Position numbers and translations under genes: made by a program
Shown here: positions 35,410-44,200 of the stretch, piece after piece
How the letters are laid out: each line of letters starts with the position of its first letter
Position numbering within the stretch: the first letter of the stretch is position 1
DNA from: Bradyrhizobium diazoefficiens
Lineage (GTDB): Bacteria; Pseudomonadota; Alphaproteobacteria; Rhizobiales; Xanthobacteraceae
Reading direction: 5' to 3'
DNA length: 64,000 nucleotides
Assembly: GCF_016616885.1 (NCBI RefSeq)
Contig: NZ_CP067102.1
Coordinates: forward strand, 6,104,501-6,168,500
Notes under the pieces: model-generated
The model's input: only the letters and a program-made list of their open reading frames with translations
Database searches by the model: none
What the model was told of the DNA's origin: nothing

Positions 35410-36579
35410 TCAGGATGTGCGTTGGGGTGCAGGGCCATTGCCCTCGCCCGCCGTCCCCTTCTGTCTCGCCGGCTCGTAAGCCGAGATCAGGCCAATATAG
35501 GCCTGAACGTCCGCACCCGTCGTGTTGAGCGAGCGGCTACACTGTTCAATGGCCTCTTCGTATTGACGGAGGCGGAGGTGCGCAACGCAGAGAAGCCGCG
35601 CTGCGATGTTGTTTCGCAAGACGGCCAGGTTTGCATGATCGCCGTAAAACCGATCTGACCATACATCGCGGACGGTATCGAGATCGGTCAGCGAGACATT
35701 GATCCGCACCTGGTCGCCGTTGCGACTCACTACGCCGTGTACGGCCCAGCGGATGCCGAGATCCGCCTTGAGCTGCGCCAGGTCGATCGGCTTGTCCTTG
35801 TAGGCAAAGGCCGCCTCGCGCCCGACAACGAAAATGGCGGGGGTTCGCGCGAGATCACTCGTCAACTCCGTTGTGATGGCGTCGGCAAATTCGTCTTGTT
35901 CGGAATCGTTGCTGTGGTTGACGAAGGGCAACACGACCAGTGAGAGACGAGGTGCGATCTCACGCCGGACTGCCGATTGACTCTCAACCTTTTGAGTTTC
36001 ATGAACGGCGTCGGTGCGAACGATCTTCCAGACATTCCAATAGCCGATAAGGCCGCCGGCAATCGCGCCGACGGCGGCAACCGACGTCAGCGCTCCGCCG
36101 ACGAGCTTCAGGCGCCCCCTGAAGTGACCGAGCCAGCTATCGGATCGCTGTTTGCCAGCATCCTCTTCGGACAGAGCCGGGATCAAAACTGCTGCCGCCC
36201 CGGTCGCGCAGCCAAGCCTCGACGGTTCTGCGAGAGCGATCGAGTCCACCGCCGTTTCCGGGCGCCGATCCTCATCATGCACCGCGCCCACGAAACGAAA
36301 GCCTTTTCGTGGGAATGTTTTGATAAGACGCTGCTGTTCGCCGGAGTCACCGATCGCGCGTCGGACGGCGTTCAGCCGGGTCGTCAGCGCGGCGTCGGAC
36401 ACGATGCGACCATTCCAAATCACCCGTACGAGATCGTCCTTACTGACAACGCGGTCCCTGCTCCGGATCAGATATTCGAGCAGATCGAGAACCTGTGGCG
36501 TGGTCGGCACAATATCGGGCCCGCGCCGCAACTCGCGCCGGTCGGTGTCCAACGCAAAATCCTCGAAGAAATAGCGCAT
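35410..36579 (-). CDS. CadC-like regulator: OmpR-type DNA-binding domain, transmembrane helix, TolB-like region
   Basis: A 389-residue membrane-linked regulator. Residues 1-100 are an OmpR/CadC winged helix (MRYFFEDFALDTDRREL through KTFPRKGFRFVGAV). A hydrophobic helix (LVGGALTSVAAVGAIAGGLI) follows near residue 175, then a TolB/adenylyl-cyclase-associated region with LSLVVLPFVNHSNDSEQDEFAD and a short TPR-like tail (YEEAIEQCSRSL). Comparable rhizobial proteins usually exceed 500 residues, so the C-terminal TPR part seems shortened. It is divergent from the DUF1127 gene and convergent with the SDR gene. Signal unknown. Confidence 0.82.
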   Translation of the reverse strand: MRYFFEDFALDTDRRELRRGPDIVPTTPQVLDLLEYLIRSRDRVVSKDDLVRVIWNGRIVSDAALTTRLNAVRRAIGDSGEQQRLIKTFPRKGFRFVGAVHDEDRRPETAVDSIALAEPSRLGCATGAAAVLIPALSEEDAGKQRSDSWLGHFRGRLKLVGGALTSVAAVGAIAGGLIGYWNVWKIVRTDAVHETQKVESQSAVRREIAPRLSLVVLPFVNHSNDSEQDEFADAITTELTSDLARTPAIFVVGREAAFAYKDKPIDLAQLKADLGIRWAVHGVVSRNGDQVRINVSLTDLDTVRDVWSDRFYGDHANLAVLRNNIAARLLCVAHLRLRQYEEAIEQCSRSLNTTGADVQAYIGLISAYEPARQKGTAGEGNGPAPQRTS

Positions 36580-36739
36580 GGCACCATTCCCTGGGCTTGC
36601 TCTCTGTCCCCGGAGAGCGCGGCATCATTCGTCCAGCAACAATAAGCCGCCGATAAGGAAAATGTAAGCCGGATATCAAGCGCACCCAGCGATACCGGGG
36701 CAGCGTGGCATAGGTGGATCAATCGGCGGAGTTACCGCG

Positions 36740-36979
36740 ATGAACACAGCCTATGACACAACCGGGTCTCCACGGACCTTCGCGCAGATCGGAACTGTCG
36801 GATTTTTTGAGAGATTTTGGAGCGCGCTTCGAGAACGGCGCGAGCGTCGGAGGGTCCACAGGGCCCTGTCCGGCCTCAGTGATTGGGAGTTGCTGGATAT
36901 CGGCACCACACGCGGCGAGATCGACTATGTCGCCTCCCACCGGGATAACGACCCCCGGGGGATCCAATCCGCCGGATAG
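36740..36979 (+). CDS. DUF1127 family protein
   Basis: A 79-residue basic protein with the DUF1127 motif: a RxRRRVHRALSGLSDWELLDIG-type segment starting at RERRERRRVHRAL (residues 32-44) and ending IGTTRGEIDYVA. Small DUF1127 proteins in alphaproteobacteria influence RNA turnover and phosphate or stress physiology, but the role here is unknown. The ATG at 36740 has only a weak site upstream. It diverges from the CadC-like regulator gene at 161 nt. Confidence 0.8.
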   Translation: MNTAYDTTGSPRTFAQIGTVGFFERFWSALRERRERRRVHRALSGLSDWELLDIGTTRGEIDYVASHRDNDPRGIQSAG

Positions 36980-36993
36980 GTCAAGAATCCCTC

Positions 36994-37206
36994 CTAAACC
37001 GGCGATGCTCGACGTCTTCTATCAGGCATCGCCGTCGTCAGTCTATTTTTCTCGCTCTTACGAGACTGGTTCTTGGCAATCGTCACCCAGCGGCCGTTCT
37101 TGATCTGGCCGATGGTTGCGGCGGATACGCCGAGATGGTTGTCCTTGGAGAAGGACACCGGCGCGCCGCCAAAAATGTCTTCGAACGAGGTTCGGTTCAA
37201 AAAGTT
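36994..37206 (-). pseudogene. C-terminal remnant of a branched-chain amino-acid-type ABC binding protein
   Basis: About 70 codons whose middle reads FEDIFGGAPVSFSKDNHLGV followed by SAATIGQIKNGRWVTIAK. This resembles the end of Leu/Ile/Val-type periplasmic binding proteins (FDxIFGxxxxSxxNHLG...IxNGRWV). There is no signal peptide or upstream domain: the frame enters directly behind the neighbouring lipocalin-like remnant, and its last 25 residues look unrelated. I regard it as a gene fragment left by rearrangement; homology is recognised from motif only. Confidence 0.5.
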
Positions 37207-37730
37207 ACTTGGCCCGCTTGAATGCAAGCTCAAGAGTTATGCCTGCGGGTGTGCGCGGATTGGTGAACGTTAACGAGCACGCCATCCTCGTCGTCGGTGA
37301 TCGATGTGACGATCCGGCGCTGATTGGGTGCGCCGACCAGATTCGGGAAAGAACTCGTTTCGATGTTGACGTGAATTGTTCTTGTGCTCTCGTCCACTGT
37401 ATAAGTGCCGGTGTAAGCAACCACGCCTGATGCGACGGCCATGGCCTCCTCCGGCGAGGGACGGGCAGAGTCACCTGAGGCGTACTTAGGAGCATCGGTC
37501 CTCACCGTGATGAAGTGGAAGCGGCCTTCGGCGGTGTAGGTGACTGCACCCTGCAGGCTCGGCCGCTGAACGGCGCTGCCGTCCTCTCGTGTGCCTGTGC
37601 TGGATACGTAAATCCAGGTGCCGATCAATTGATTCCTGAGCGAGTTTCCTTGCGCTAAGCCGATTCCCGGGAAAACAAAGCTCAAGACAAATGCAATCGC
37701 ACAAAAGCCAAACGAAAAACGTCCACTCAT
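37205..37730 (-). pseudogene. Exported lipocalin-like protein with a C-terminal frameshift
   Basis: An exported lipocalin-like-domain protein. Signal peptide MSGRFSFGFCAIAFVLSFVF ends near GLAQG; the domain runs NQLIGTWIYVSSTGTREDGS, then YTAEGRFHFITVRTDAPKYA, GVVAYTGTYTVDESTRT and RRIVTSITDDED. After GVL one extra base (near 37275) sends the frame to an early TGA at 37230. In the other frame the usual end follows intact: LTFTNPRTPAGITLELAFKR to AK and TAA at 37205. So the natural gene is 37205-37730 with a +1 frameshift. Function of the family is unknown. ATG 37730. Confidence 0.8.
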
Positions 37731-37901
37731 AAGAAGGCCTCGCTTTTCATCAAGTCTGCCCACGAACGCTAAGCGGGTTCCGGATTGTCCGCAACGGGTC
37801 CTGGCCGATATCAGCCCAGCCCGAAACACCGGCACGAGGTATTTCTGCTCTGAAATTGTGTATTCAATCACCTCTTCGGGTGAGGTCTCCAGGATTGTCT
37901 C

Positions 37902-38309
37902 ATGTCATCTGCTGCAACCGCGTTCGTGCAATCGTTTTTCCACGGCACCCGCGCCGATCTGAATCCTGGCGACCTCATTGTCGTCGGCCAACAATCCAAC
38001 TTCACCGACGTCATGCCGCTGTCCTGGGTCTATTTCGCGACCACGCTCGATGCAGCGATCTGGGGCGCGGAGCTGGCCGCAGGCACCACACCAGGGCGAA
38101 TCTACGTCGTCGAGCCGACCATGGCCGATCCGAATGTGACGGACAAAAAATTTCCCGGCAATCCGACGCTGTCCTATCGCTCCCGCGATCCGTTGCGGGT
38201 GCTTGCTGAAGTGACACAGTGGCAAGGCCACGCGCCTGAACGGCTGCAGCAGATGAAAGACGGTATCGCCCGCCTGAAGGCGGAAGGTGCCAACAACATC
38301 ATCGACTAG
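37902..38309 (+). CDS. arr: Rifampin ADP-ribosyltransferase (Arr)
   Basis: A 135-residue Arr-family enzyme, which inactivates rifampin by ADP-ribosylation using NAD. Family landmarks: FFHGTRADLNPGDLI with His14, VYFATTLDAAIWGAELAAG with Tyr44, RIYVVEPT, and DPNVTDKKFPGNPTLSYRSR with Asp81, matching the catalytic His-Tyr-Asp trio of the mycobacterial enzyme. The length is the usual 135-145. ATG at 37902 has AGGATT upstream. It stands alone between the lipocalin-like remnant (divergent) and an AraC-type regulator (convergent). No mobile element or integron is visible, so it is likely chromosomal and old. Confidence 0.92.
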   Translation: MSSAATAFVQSFFHGTRADLNPGDLIVVGQQSNFTDVMPLSWVYFATTLDAAIWGAELAAGTTPGRIYVVEPTMADPNVTDKKFPGNPTLSYRSRDPLRVLAEVTQWQGHAPERLQQMKDGIARLKAEGANNIID

Positions 38310-38355
38310 ATTTTCGGGCGAAGCGGATATCGGTTCGCGCAGAAAGCAATGCAGA

Positions 38356-39288
38356 TCACCTCTCGCCGCTCGCTGTCCCCAGCGCATCGCGCCGCCATGC
38401 ACCCGGGCTGATGCCGGCTATCTCGGAAAAGACCCGTGTGAAGTGGCTCTGGTTGGCAAAGCCGACCGAAATCGCAACCTCGAATAGCGACAGGCCGCGC
38501 ACGCTCATCAAACGCTTGGCGGTTCTCACCCGATGATGCAGAAGCCAGCGATAAGGCGGCAGGCCGGTCGAAGCGCGAAACGCACGCGAGAAATGGCTGA
38601 CCGACAGTCCGAGTTCGGCCGCGATGGCCTGCAATGGCAGCTTGCCGCCGATATCCGCTTCGAGCTTGTCGCAAGCGCGCGCCAGCTGCCATGGCGGAAG
38701 CGCACCCGGGCTGGTCTCGGCCTTGTGCCGAAAGCCTCCATAGGCCTGAGCCACGTGGGCAGTCAGCGCCAGCATCATGTAATCGATGAATAGCTGGTTG
38801 GCCTCGGCCGGCCGGCGCAGCCCCTCTTGCAACGTAGCGCCGATATGGCGGACGATGGCATCATCATGCCCGACAGGGCTGCAATCGACCACGTCGATGC
38901 GCCGCGTCCCCGATTGATCGGCGAGGCCATCGAGCGCCGAGTGTGGCACGTAGAAATGGATGGAGTGGAACGGCTTGTCGATCACGTAACGCGGGTCGGT
39001 CTTGAGATCGTACAGATAGGTCGTCCCGGCGTAGACATCCGCCTTCTTGATGTGACGGCCCTCCCCCCAGATCTCGCACTCCGGATAGTCGCGCAGCTTC
39101 AGGCTGACGAGATAGGCATCTTCCGCTGCAAACGAGCCGGACAGACCCGGCACAGGATTGTCGTTGCGCGTTTCGGTGACCGCGAGCTCGGTGCTGCGCA
39201 GCGAACGGGTCACCAGCGTGGGCGGCGCTTCCTCGAGGCGGAGGAATTCTCCAAGCCGTTCACCGTAAGCGCCTGTCCTGGTCATCAT
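38356..39288 (-). CDS. AraC-family transcriptional regulator
   Basis: A 310-residue AraC regulator. An N-terminal sensory half (VSLKLRDYPECEIWGEGRHI) is followed by a double helix-turn-helix: LPLQAIAAELGLSVSHFSRA, then LSLFEVAISVGFANQSHFTR and the end motif FSEIAGISPGAWRRD. It starts at the first of two adjacent ATGs (39288), with AGAAGAGA upstream. Convergent with arr. Its nearest possible target, the 39788 cluster, is on the other side of a 499-nt gap. Confidence 0.88.
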   Translation of the reverse strand: MMTRTGAYGERLGEFLRLEEAPPTLVTRSLRSTELAVTETRNDNPVPGLSGSFAAEDAYLVSLKLRDYPECEIWGEGRHIKKADVYAGTTYLYDLKTDPRYVIDKPFHSIHFYVPHSALDGLADQSGTRRIDVVDCSPVGHDDAIVRHIGATLQEGLRRPAEANQLFIDYMMLALTAHVAQAYGGFRHKAETSPGALPPWQLARACDKLEADIGGKLPLQAIAAELGLSVSHFSRAFRASTGLPPYRWLLHHRVRTAKRLMSVRGLSLFEVAISVGFANQSHFTRVFSEIAGISPGAWRRDALGTASGER

Positions 39289-39787
39289 TTGTCTCTTCTG
39301 TGAAGGTTCGAGAGCAGACCACAGCAACCTGCCATTTCGAGCACGACCTATCGGCTATTCGCCCATTGCTGTCCACGACCGCCGACGTCGCACCCGACCG
39401 GGCCTGCCCGCGCGCCCACGGGGGCGACCCACGTCAAATTCGGCAGTCATTTCAGAACGATCCGGTTCATGCCTGGGCGACGAGACTGTCGTCGAACCGA
39501 AACGCGGACATCACGACTTTTCACAAACGCACGCAAGCTGCACGGGTGAGGCGTCCGCGGAGCAGGATCAGGCAATTCAGGGCGGCATCGGGAAAGACGC
39601 GGATTTTCGCGCCGCCTAAAACCCGCAAATCAACGGTGCCGGAGCTGCAACGGATCGCCTTCATCCGCGGTCGATCCGTCGAGCAAGCGATCACCAGACC
39701 AGCCGTCCGGCCCCGCCATGCGGCGGCTGACGCCATGATCACGACGTCGCGCACCCAGCGACGCTGCCCCCACACGAGCGAAAGTCC
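39289..39787. other. Intergenic region, no supported gene
   Basis: A 499-nt gap between two divergently oriented AraC genes. Open frames on both strands cross it, but their Arg/Pro/Ala-rich composition and lack of ribosome-binding sites mark them as chance frames. It must carry promoters for both regulators; I see no repeat or operator that can be named. Confidence 0.55.
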
Positions 39788-40738
39788 ATGAGCAAGGTCG
39801 TCTTACGCGAGTCTCCGAATGAAATGCCCGCCGCGTCTCAACTGCGGCGCGATGCCGCGCCGGCGGGCGACCGGCCCGCTGCCGATGTGGAGATGGCCCG
39901 CGTGCTCGGAACGGTGCCTTTTCGCATGGCATTGGACTCCTCCGGCGCCGGGATTGCCCACTGGAAGCACGAGCCGTTGCACGACGTGGTCGAGCCCATG
40001 AGCCACCACGTCATCATGGCATACAACGGCTCGATCCAGCGCATGGAGCGCCGGTCCGGACGATCTGTCGCGATCGGGACGTTTCGCCCCGGCGTCGTGA
40101 TCATCATTCCGGAAGGATCGAGCTCGCGGTGGGACATTCCGAAGCCTGTCGACGTCGTTCAGCTCTATCTTCCTCAGACTACGCTCAAGCGTGTTGCAGA
40201 CGAGGCCGAAGCCGGCTCACCGGCCGATCTTCTGGAGCGAACCGCGCATCCCGATCCCGTGACATCCCGATTGCTCCTGAGTGCGGCGGATGTGCTGGAA
40301 GGAAACGAGGCGCTGGACACGCTGTTCAGGCAGCAACTCATGGACTTGCTGGCGACGCGCCTTCTCGCTGCGCACAGCGGCTCGCCGAGCATGATCGTGC
40401 CAACCAGGGGTGGGCTGGCGCCGAAGACGCTGCTCCGCGCGATCGAACGGCTGCGCTCGGACAGTGATGCCGACGTCTCGCTCGCAGCTCTCGCTGCCGA
40501 GGCCGGTCTGTCGCGTTTTCACTTCTGCCGCGCATTCAAGGACAGTACCGGGCTTTCCCCTCATGCCTGGCTGCGCCAGCACCGACTCGAGCAGGCCATG
40601 AACATGCTGCGCGATAGCGACGTGTCCGTCGTCTCGATCGCGGCCACGCTCGGCTATTCCTCGCAGACGGCCTTTGCCGCCGCGTTTCGAAAGTTGACCG
40701 GGGAATCGCCAAGCGATTGGCGGCGACGCGCGCGTTAG
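39788..40738 (+). CDS. AraC-family transcriptional regulator
   Basis: A 316-residue AraC-type regulator. The N-terminal sensing half has a cupin-like region (VIMAYNGSIQRMERRSGRSV, then FRPGVVIIIPEGSSS). The C-terminal half is HTH_18-like: DVSLAALAAEAGLSRFHFCR, FKDSTGLSPHAWLRQHRLEQ and SIAATLGYSSQTAFAAAFRK. Immediately upstream (100 nt) of an alpha/beta hydrolase gene on the same strand, whose operon it probably controls. Confidence 0.88.
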   Translation: MSKVVLRESPNEMPAASQLRRDAAPAGDRPAADVEMARVLGTVPFRMALDSSGAGIAHWKHEPLHDVVEPMSHHVIMAYNGSIQRMERRSGRSVAIGTFRPGVVIIIPEGSSSRWDIPKPVDVVQLYLPQTTLKRVADEAEAGSPADLLERTAHPDPVTSRLLLSAADVLEGNEALDTLFRQQLMDLLATRLLAAHSGSPSMIVPTRGGLAPKTLLRAIERLRSDSDADVSLAALAAEAGLSRFHFCRAFKDSTGLSPHAWLRQHRLEQAMNMLRDSDVSVVSIAATLGYSSQTAFAAAFRKLTGESPSDWRRRAR

Positions 40739-40837
40739 CAGCAATCGCGCTGCAATCGCGTCAATCGCGCTGGGGCATCAGCACATGCGGTTCGCTAGGT
40801 ATGGTCGCGCCACACATCACTGAAATGGAAATTGCAA

Positions 40838-41827
40838 ATGGCCTTGATCAGCTCCGTCAGCCGGCTCGCAACCACCTCGCGACGAAATATTCTCGCAACA
40901 ACGCTCATGTACGCGGCTTCCATGACCATCCGCTCCACCTCGGCAGCGGGCAGCGACACGAAAACCGCGGCTTTCTCGACCGGGAAGAATGACGTTGCGA
41001 CCTCCGTCACCACCAGCGACGGCGTGAAGATCTTCTACAAGGATTGGGGACCGAAGTCCGCGCAGCCGATCGTCTTCCATCACGGCTGGCCGCTCAGCGC
41101 CGACGACTGGGATGCCCAGATGCTCTTCTTCCTCGGCAAGGGCTTTCGCGTGATCGCACATGATCGCCGCGGCCATGGCCGCTCGAGCCAGGTCAGCGAC
41201 GGGCACGACATGGATCATTATGCGGCCGACGTTGCAGCCCTCGTCGAGCATCTCGACCTTCGCAACGCCATTCACATCGGCCACTCGACGGGTGGCGGGG
41301 AGGCCACGCGTTACGTCGCGCGCCATGGCCGGGATCGCGTCGCCAAGCTGGTGCTCATCGGCGCCGTGCCGCCCCTGATGCTGAAGACCGAGTCCAATCC
41401 CGGCGGATTGCCGATCGAGGTGTTCGACGGCTTGCGCCGGCAGCTTGCCGCCAGCAGGTCGCAGTTCTACCTCGAATTCGCGAGCGGACCTTTCTACGGT
41501 TACAATCGTCCGGGCGCTGAGCCTTCGCAGGCCGCGATCTGGAACTGGTGGCGTCAAGGCATGATGGGCAGCGCCAAGGCCCATTACGAGGGCATCAAGG
41601 CCTTCTCCGAGACCGACTTCACCGAGGATCTGAAAGCCATCACCGTGCCGACGCTGGTCCTGCACGGCAGCGACGACCAGATCGTCCCCGTTGCCGACTC
41701 GGCACTGCTGTCGGCCCGGCTTCTGAACCACAGCACGCTGAAGATCTACGATCTGCTGCCGCACGGCGTCTGCACGACACATCCCGACATCGTCAACGCC
41801 GACTTGCTCGAATTCGTGACGGCGTAA
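40838..41827 (+). CDS. Alpha/beta hydrolase (non-heme chloroperoxidase/arylesterase type), exported-looking
   Basis: A 329-residue hydrolase. The first 40 residues ([20 protein letters not shown]) resemble a Tat-type leader with paired arginines, suggesting export. The hydrolase domain begins [15 protein letters not shown] and has oxyanion [15 protein letters not shown], the nucleophile in [12 protein letters not shown], the acid in [11 protein letters not shown] and the His in [11 protein letters not shown]. Members act as cofactor-free perhydrolases/haloperoxidases or esterases. ATG 40838 follows GGAAATT. First structural gene of a cluster with an FAD oxidoreductase and an MBL hydrolase. 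Confidence 0.88.
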   Translation: MALISSVSRLATTSRRNILATTLMYAASMTIRSTSAAGSDTKTAAFSTGKNDVATSVTTSDGVKIFYKDWGPKSAQPIVFHHGWPLSADDWDAQMLFFLGKGFRVIAHDRRGHGRSSQVSDGHDMDHYAADVAALVEHLDLRNAIHIGHSTGGGEATRYVARHGRDRVAKLVLIGAVPPLMLKTESNPGGLPIEVFDGLRRQLAASRSQFYLEFASGPFYGYNRPGAEPSQAAIWNWWRQGMMGSAKAHYEGIKAFSETDFTEDLKAITVPTLVLHGSDDQIVPVADSALLSARLLNHSTLKIYDLLPHGVCTTHPDIVNADLLEFVTA

Positions 41828-41870
41828 CCCGCGCTTTCATCGCAATCACCTCAACCAAGGAACAATCGAC

Positions 41871-43076
41871 ATGCGCATCGTCATCATTGGCGCCGGCTTC
41901 GCCGGCATGTATGCCGCCCTTTCCGCAGCCCGCCTGCGCGACATCCAGGGTGTTTCGCCCGATAAGCTCGAGATCGCGCTGGTTGCGCCCGAGCCGACGC
42001 TGGTGGTTCGCCCGCGGCTCTACGAACCGAAGCCCGAAACCCTGACGGCACCGTTACAGGACGTGCTGAAGGCGATCGACGTCGTCTACGTCCAGGGCCA
42101 TGCCGAGGCGATCGATACCAAGTCAGGGGTCGTCGAGATCGCTGCCACGCAAGGCGCCAGGAAGAAGCTGTCCTACGACCGCCTGGTCGTCGCCACTGGC
42201 AGCCGCTTGTTCCGCCCGAACGTTCCCGGCCTTGCCGAGCATGGCTTCAGCGTCGACCAGCTCGACGACGCCATCGCGCTCGATCGCCACCTGAATAAAC
42301 TGTCGAGCCGCCCGCCCTCGAAGGCACGCAATACCGTTGTGGTGGCCGGCGGCGGATTCACCGGGATCGAAGCAGCAACCGAGGTGCCGTCGCGCCTGCG
42401 CGAGATTCTCGGCAAGGACGCCCAGGTGCGCGTGGTCATTGTCGACCGCAACGAGGCGATCGCCCCCGACATGGGCGCAGGTCCCCGCCCCGTCATCCAG
42501 GATGCGCTGCGCAAGCTCGGCGTCGAGACCAGGCTCGGTGTCGGCGTCGCCTCGCTCGACAAATCCGGCGTCACGCTCTCCAGCGGCGAACACATCGAAT
42601 GCGAAACAGTGATCTGGGCCGCGGGCATGCGCGCTGCTCCGCTGACGGCGCAGATCCCCGCCGACCGCGACCAATTCGGCCGGCTGCTCGTCGACCGTGA
42701 TCTTCGCGTGCCATCGGTCAATGCTGTCTTTGCGACCGGCGATGCCGCACGGGCCGCGTGCGACGATGTCGGCAATTACGCGCTGATGTCATGTCAGCAT
42801 GCGACCCGGATGGGCGCCTTCGCCGGCAACAACGCCGCCGCCGAACTGCTGGGCGTTCCGACCAGGCCTTATCACCAGAAAGCCTACGTTACCTGCCTCG
42901 ACCTCGGCGAAGCCGGCGCGCTGTTCACACGCGGCTGGGAACGCACAGTCGAGATGGTCGGCGACGTCGCCAAGAAGACCAAGCAGGAAATCAACACGGT
43001 CTGGATCTATCCGCCCAAAGCCGAGCGCGCCGCAGCGCTCGCCTCGGCCGATCCGGAGCGCGTCACCGCCCTCTAA
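41871..43076 (+). CDS. FAD/NAD(P)-dependent oxidoreductase (type II NADH dehydrogenase-like)
   Basis: A 401-residue pyridine-nucleotide:disulfide-fold enzyme. FAD motif GAGFAGMYAALSAA (7-20), second nucleotide motif VVVAGGGFTGIEAATE, and the third conserved segment VNAVFATGDAAR before YALMSCQHATRMG. The layout matches NDH-2-like quinone reductases, and the C-terminal region lacks an obvious membrane anchor. Electron acceptor unknown. It starts 43 nt after the hydrolase gene. ATG 41871. Confidence 0.88.
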   Translation: MRIVIIGAGFAGMYAALSAARLRDIQGVSPDKLEIALVAPEPTLVVRPRLYEPKPETLTAPLQDVLKAIDVVYVQGHAEAIDTKSGVVEIAATQGARKKLSYDRLVVATGSRLFRPNVPGLAEHGFSVDQLDDAIALDRHLNKLSSRPPSKARNTVVVAGGGFTGIEAATEVPSRLREILGKDAQVRVVIVDRNEAIAPDMGAGPRPVIQDALRKLGVETRLGVGVASLDKSGVTLSSGEHIECETVIWAAGMRAAPLTAQIPADRDQFGRLLVDRDLRVPSVNAVFATGDAARAACDDVGNYALMSCQHATRMGAFAGNNAAAELLGVPTRPYHQKAYVTCLDLGEAGALFTRGWERTVEMVGDVAKKTKQEINTVWIYPPKAERAAALASADPERVTAL

Positions 43077-43113
43077 ACATTTCACCATCCGCAACCTTCA
43101 ACAGGAGACCAAC

Positions 43114-44031
43114 ATGAACCTGCACAACGCCCCCTCCCCCGTTACATCGAAACCCGAAGAGCTCGTCCCGTCGCGCTACGCATTGCGTATCGGCGAGATC
43201 GACGTGCTGGTGGTCAGCGACGGCGTGCTGCCGCTCCCGACCACCATGCTGGCGCACAATGCCGCCCCGGCCGATCGCGCAGCCTGGCTGAACGGCATGT
43301 TCCTGCCGCCGGACGCCTTCGACTGGGCGCTGAATGCGGTAATGGTGCGAAGCGGCGACAAGACCATCCTCATCGACGCCGGACTGGGGTCCGATCCGGA
43401 CCTGCACCTGCCGCGAGCCGGTCAGTTGATCAAGCGACTGGAGGCCGCCGGGATCGATCTCGCGTCCGTGACCGATTTGGTGCTGACCCATATGCACATG
43501 GACCATGTCGGCGGGCTGCTCGTCGACGGCGTGAAGGAGCGGCTGCGCAAGGACCTGCGGATCCACGTGGCGGCCGCAGAGGTCAAGTTCTGGGAGGCGC
43601 CCGATTTCTCGCGCGTCTCCATGCCGCCCGGATTCCCGGATGCGCTTCGGGCGGCCGCCAAGCAGTTTGTGAAGGAGTACGGCGCTCAGTTGCGGCAGTT
43701 CGATGAGGAGCACGAGGTTGCACCCGGCGTCGTCGTTCGTCGCACCGGCGGTCACACCCCCGGACACAGCGTGGTTCGCGTGGCGTCCGGCGGCGACGCG
43801 CTGACATTCGCCGGCGACGCCGTGTTTGCTGTCGGGTTCGACCAGCCCGAGTGGCACAACGGCTTCGAGCACGATCCCGAGGAGGCGGCGCGCGTTCGTA
43901 TCCGTCTCTTGCGAGAGCTCGCGAATACCGGCGAGCTGCTGGTGGCCACGCATATGCCGTTCCCATCGGTCGGCCATGTCGCGGTCGCCGGCGATGCCTT
44001 CCGTTGGGTGCCGGTCTTCTGGGACTACTGA
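43114..44031 (+). CDS. MBL-fold metallo-hydrolase
   Basis: A 305-residue metallo-beta-lactamase-fold hydrolase. The metal motif is LTHMHMDHVGGLLVDG (HxHxDH), with further ligands in GGHTPGHS and FAGDAVF, and a terminal His in VATHMPFPSVGH. The subgroup is related to quorum-quenching lactonase-like enzymes, but the substrate is not assignable. ATG 43114 with AGGAGACC upstream; the open frame upstream overlaps the previous gene only in a wrong frame. It follows the FAD oxidoreductase after 37 nt. Confidence 0.88.
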   Translation: MNLHNAPSPVTSKPEELVPSRYALRIGEIDVLVVSDGVLPLPTTMLAHNAAPADRAAWLNGMFLPPDAFDWALNAVMVRSGDKTILIDAGLGSDPDLHLPRAGQLIKRLEAAGIDLASVTDLVLTHMHMDHVGGLLVDGVKERLRKDLRIHVAAAEVKFWEAPDFSRVSMPPGFPDALRAAAKQFVKEYGAQLRQFDEEHEVAPGVVVRRTGGHTPGHSVVRVASGGDALTFAGDAVFAVGFDQPEWHNGFEHDPEEAARVRIRLLRELANTGELLVATHMPFPSVGHVAVAGDAFRWVPVFWDY

Positions 44032-44200
44032 CCGCTCTTGAGCGAACCAGGGCGCGCGCTCGCGGAATGCGTGAGTGCGCGCTCCAGTTCAAAACTTTTG
44101 CAACTGCCGCGGCGCCGAAAACCGAAACGGACCGCGGCGACCTGCAAACTCGTCATCAATCCAACCAGAAGGTGCGGCCGGCCGCACAAGAGGCTAGAAC

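Noticed and set aside
37001..37033. Inverted repeat GGCGATGC...GCATCGCC after the DUF1127 gene
   Set aside because: Stem of 8 bp with a 17-nt loop and only a distant T-rich tract; weak evidence for a terminator.
39300..39791. Plus-strand open frame of 163 codons between the AraC genes
   Set aside because: Arg/Pro/Thr-rich, no ribosome-binding site and no recognisable domain; treated as intergenic.
44032..44200. GC-rich dyads after the MBL gene (GGGCGCGCGCTC...GTGCGCGCTCC)
   Set aside because: Imperfect pairing and no T-run; not enough to call a terminator.
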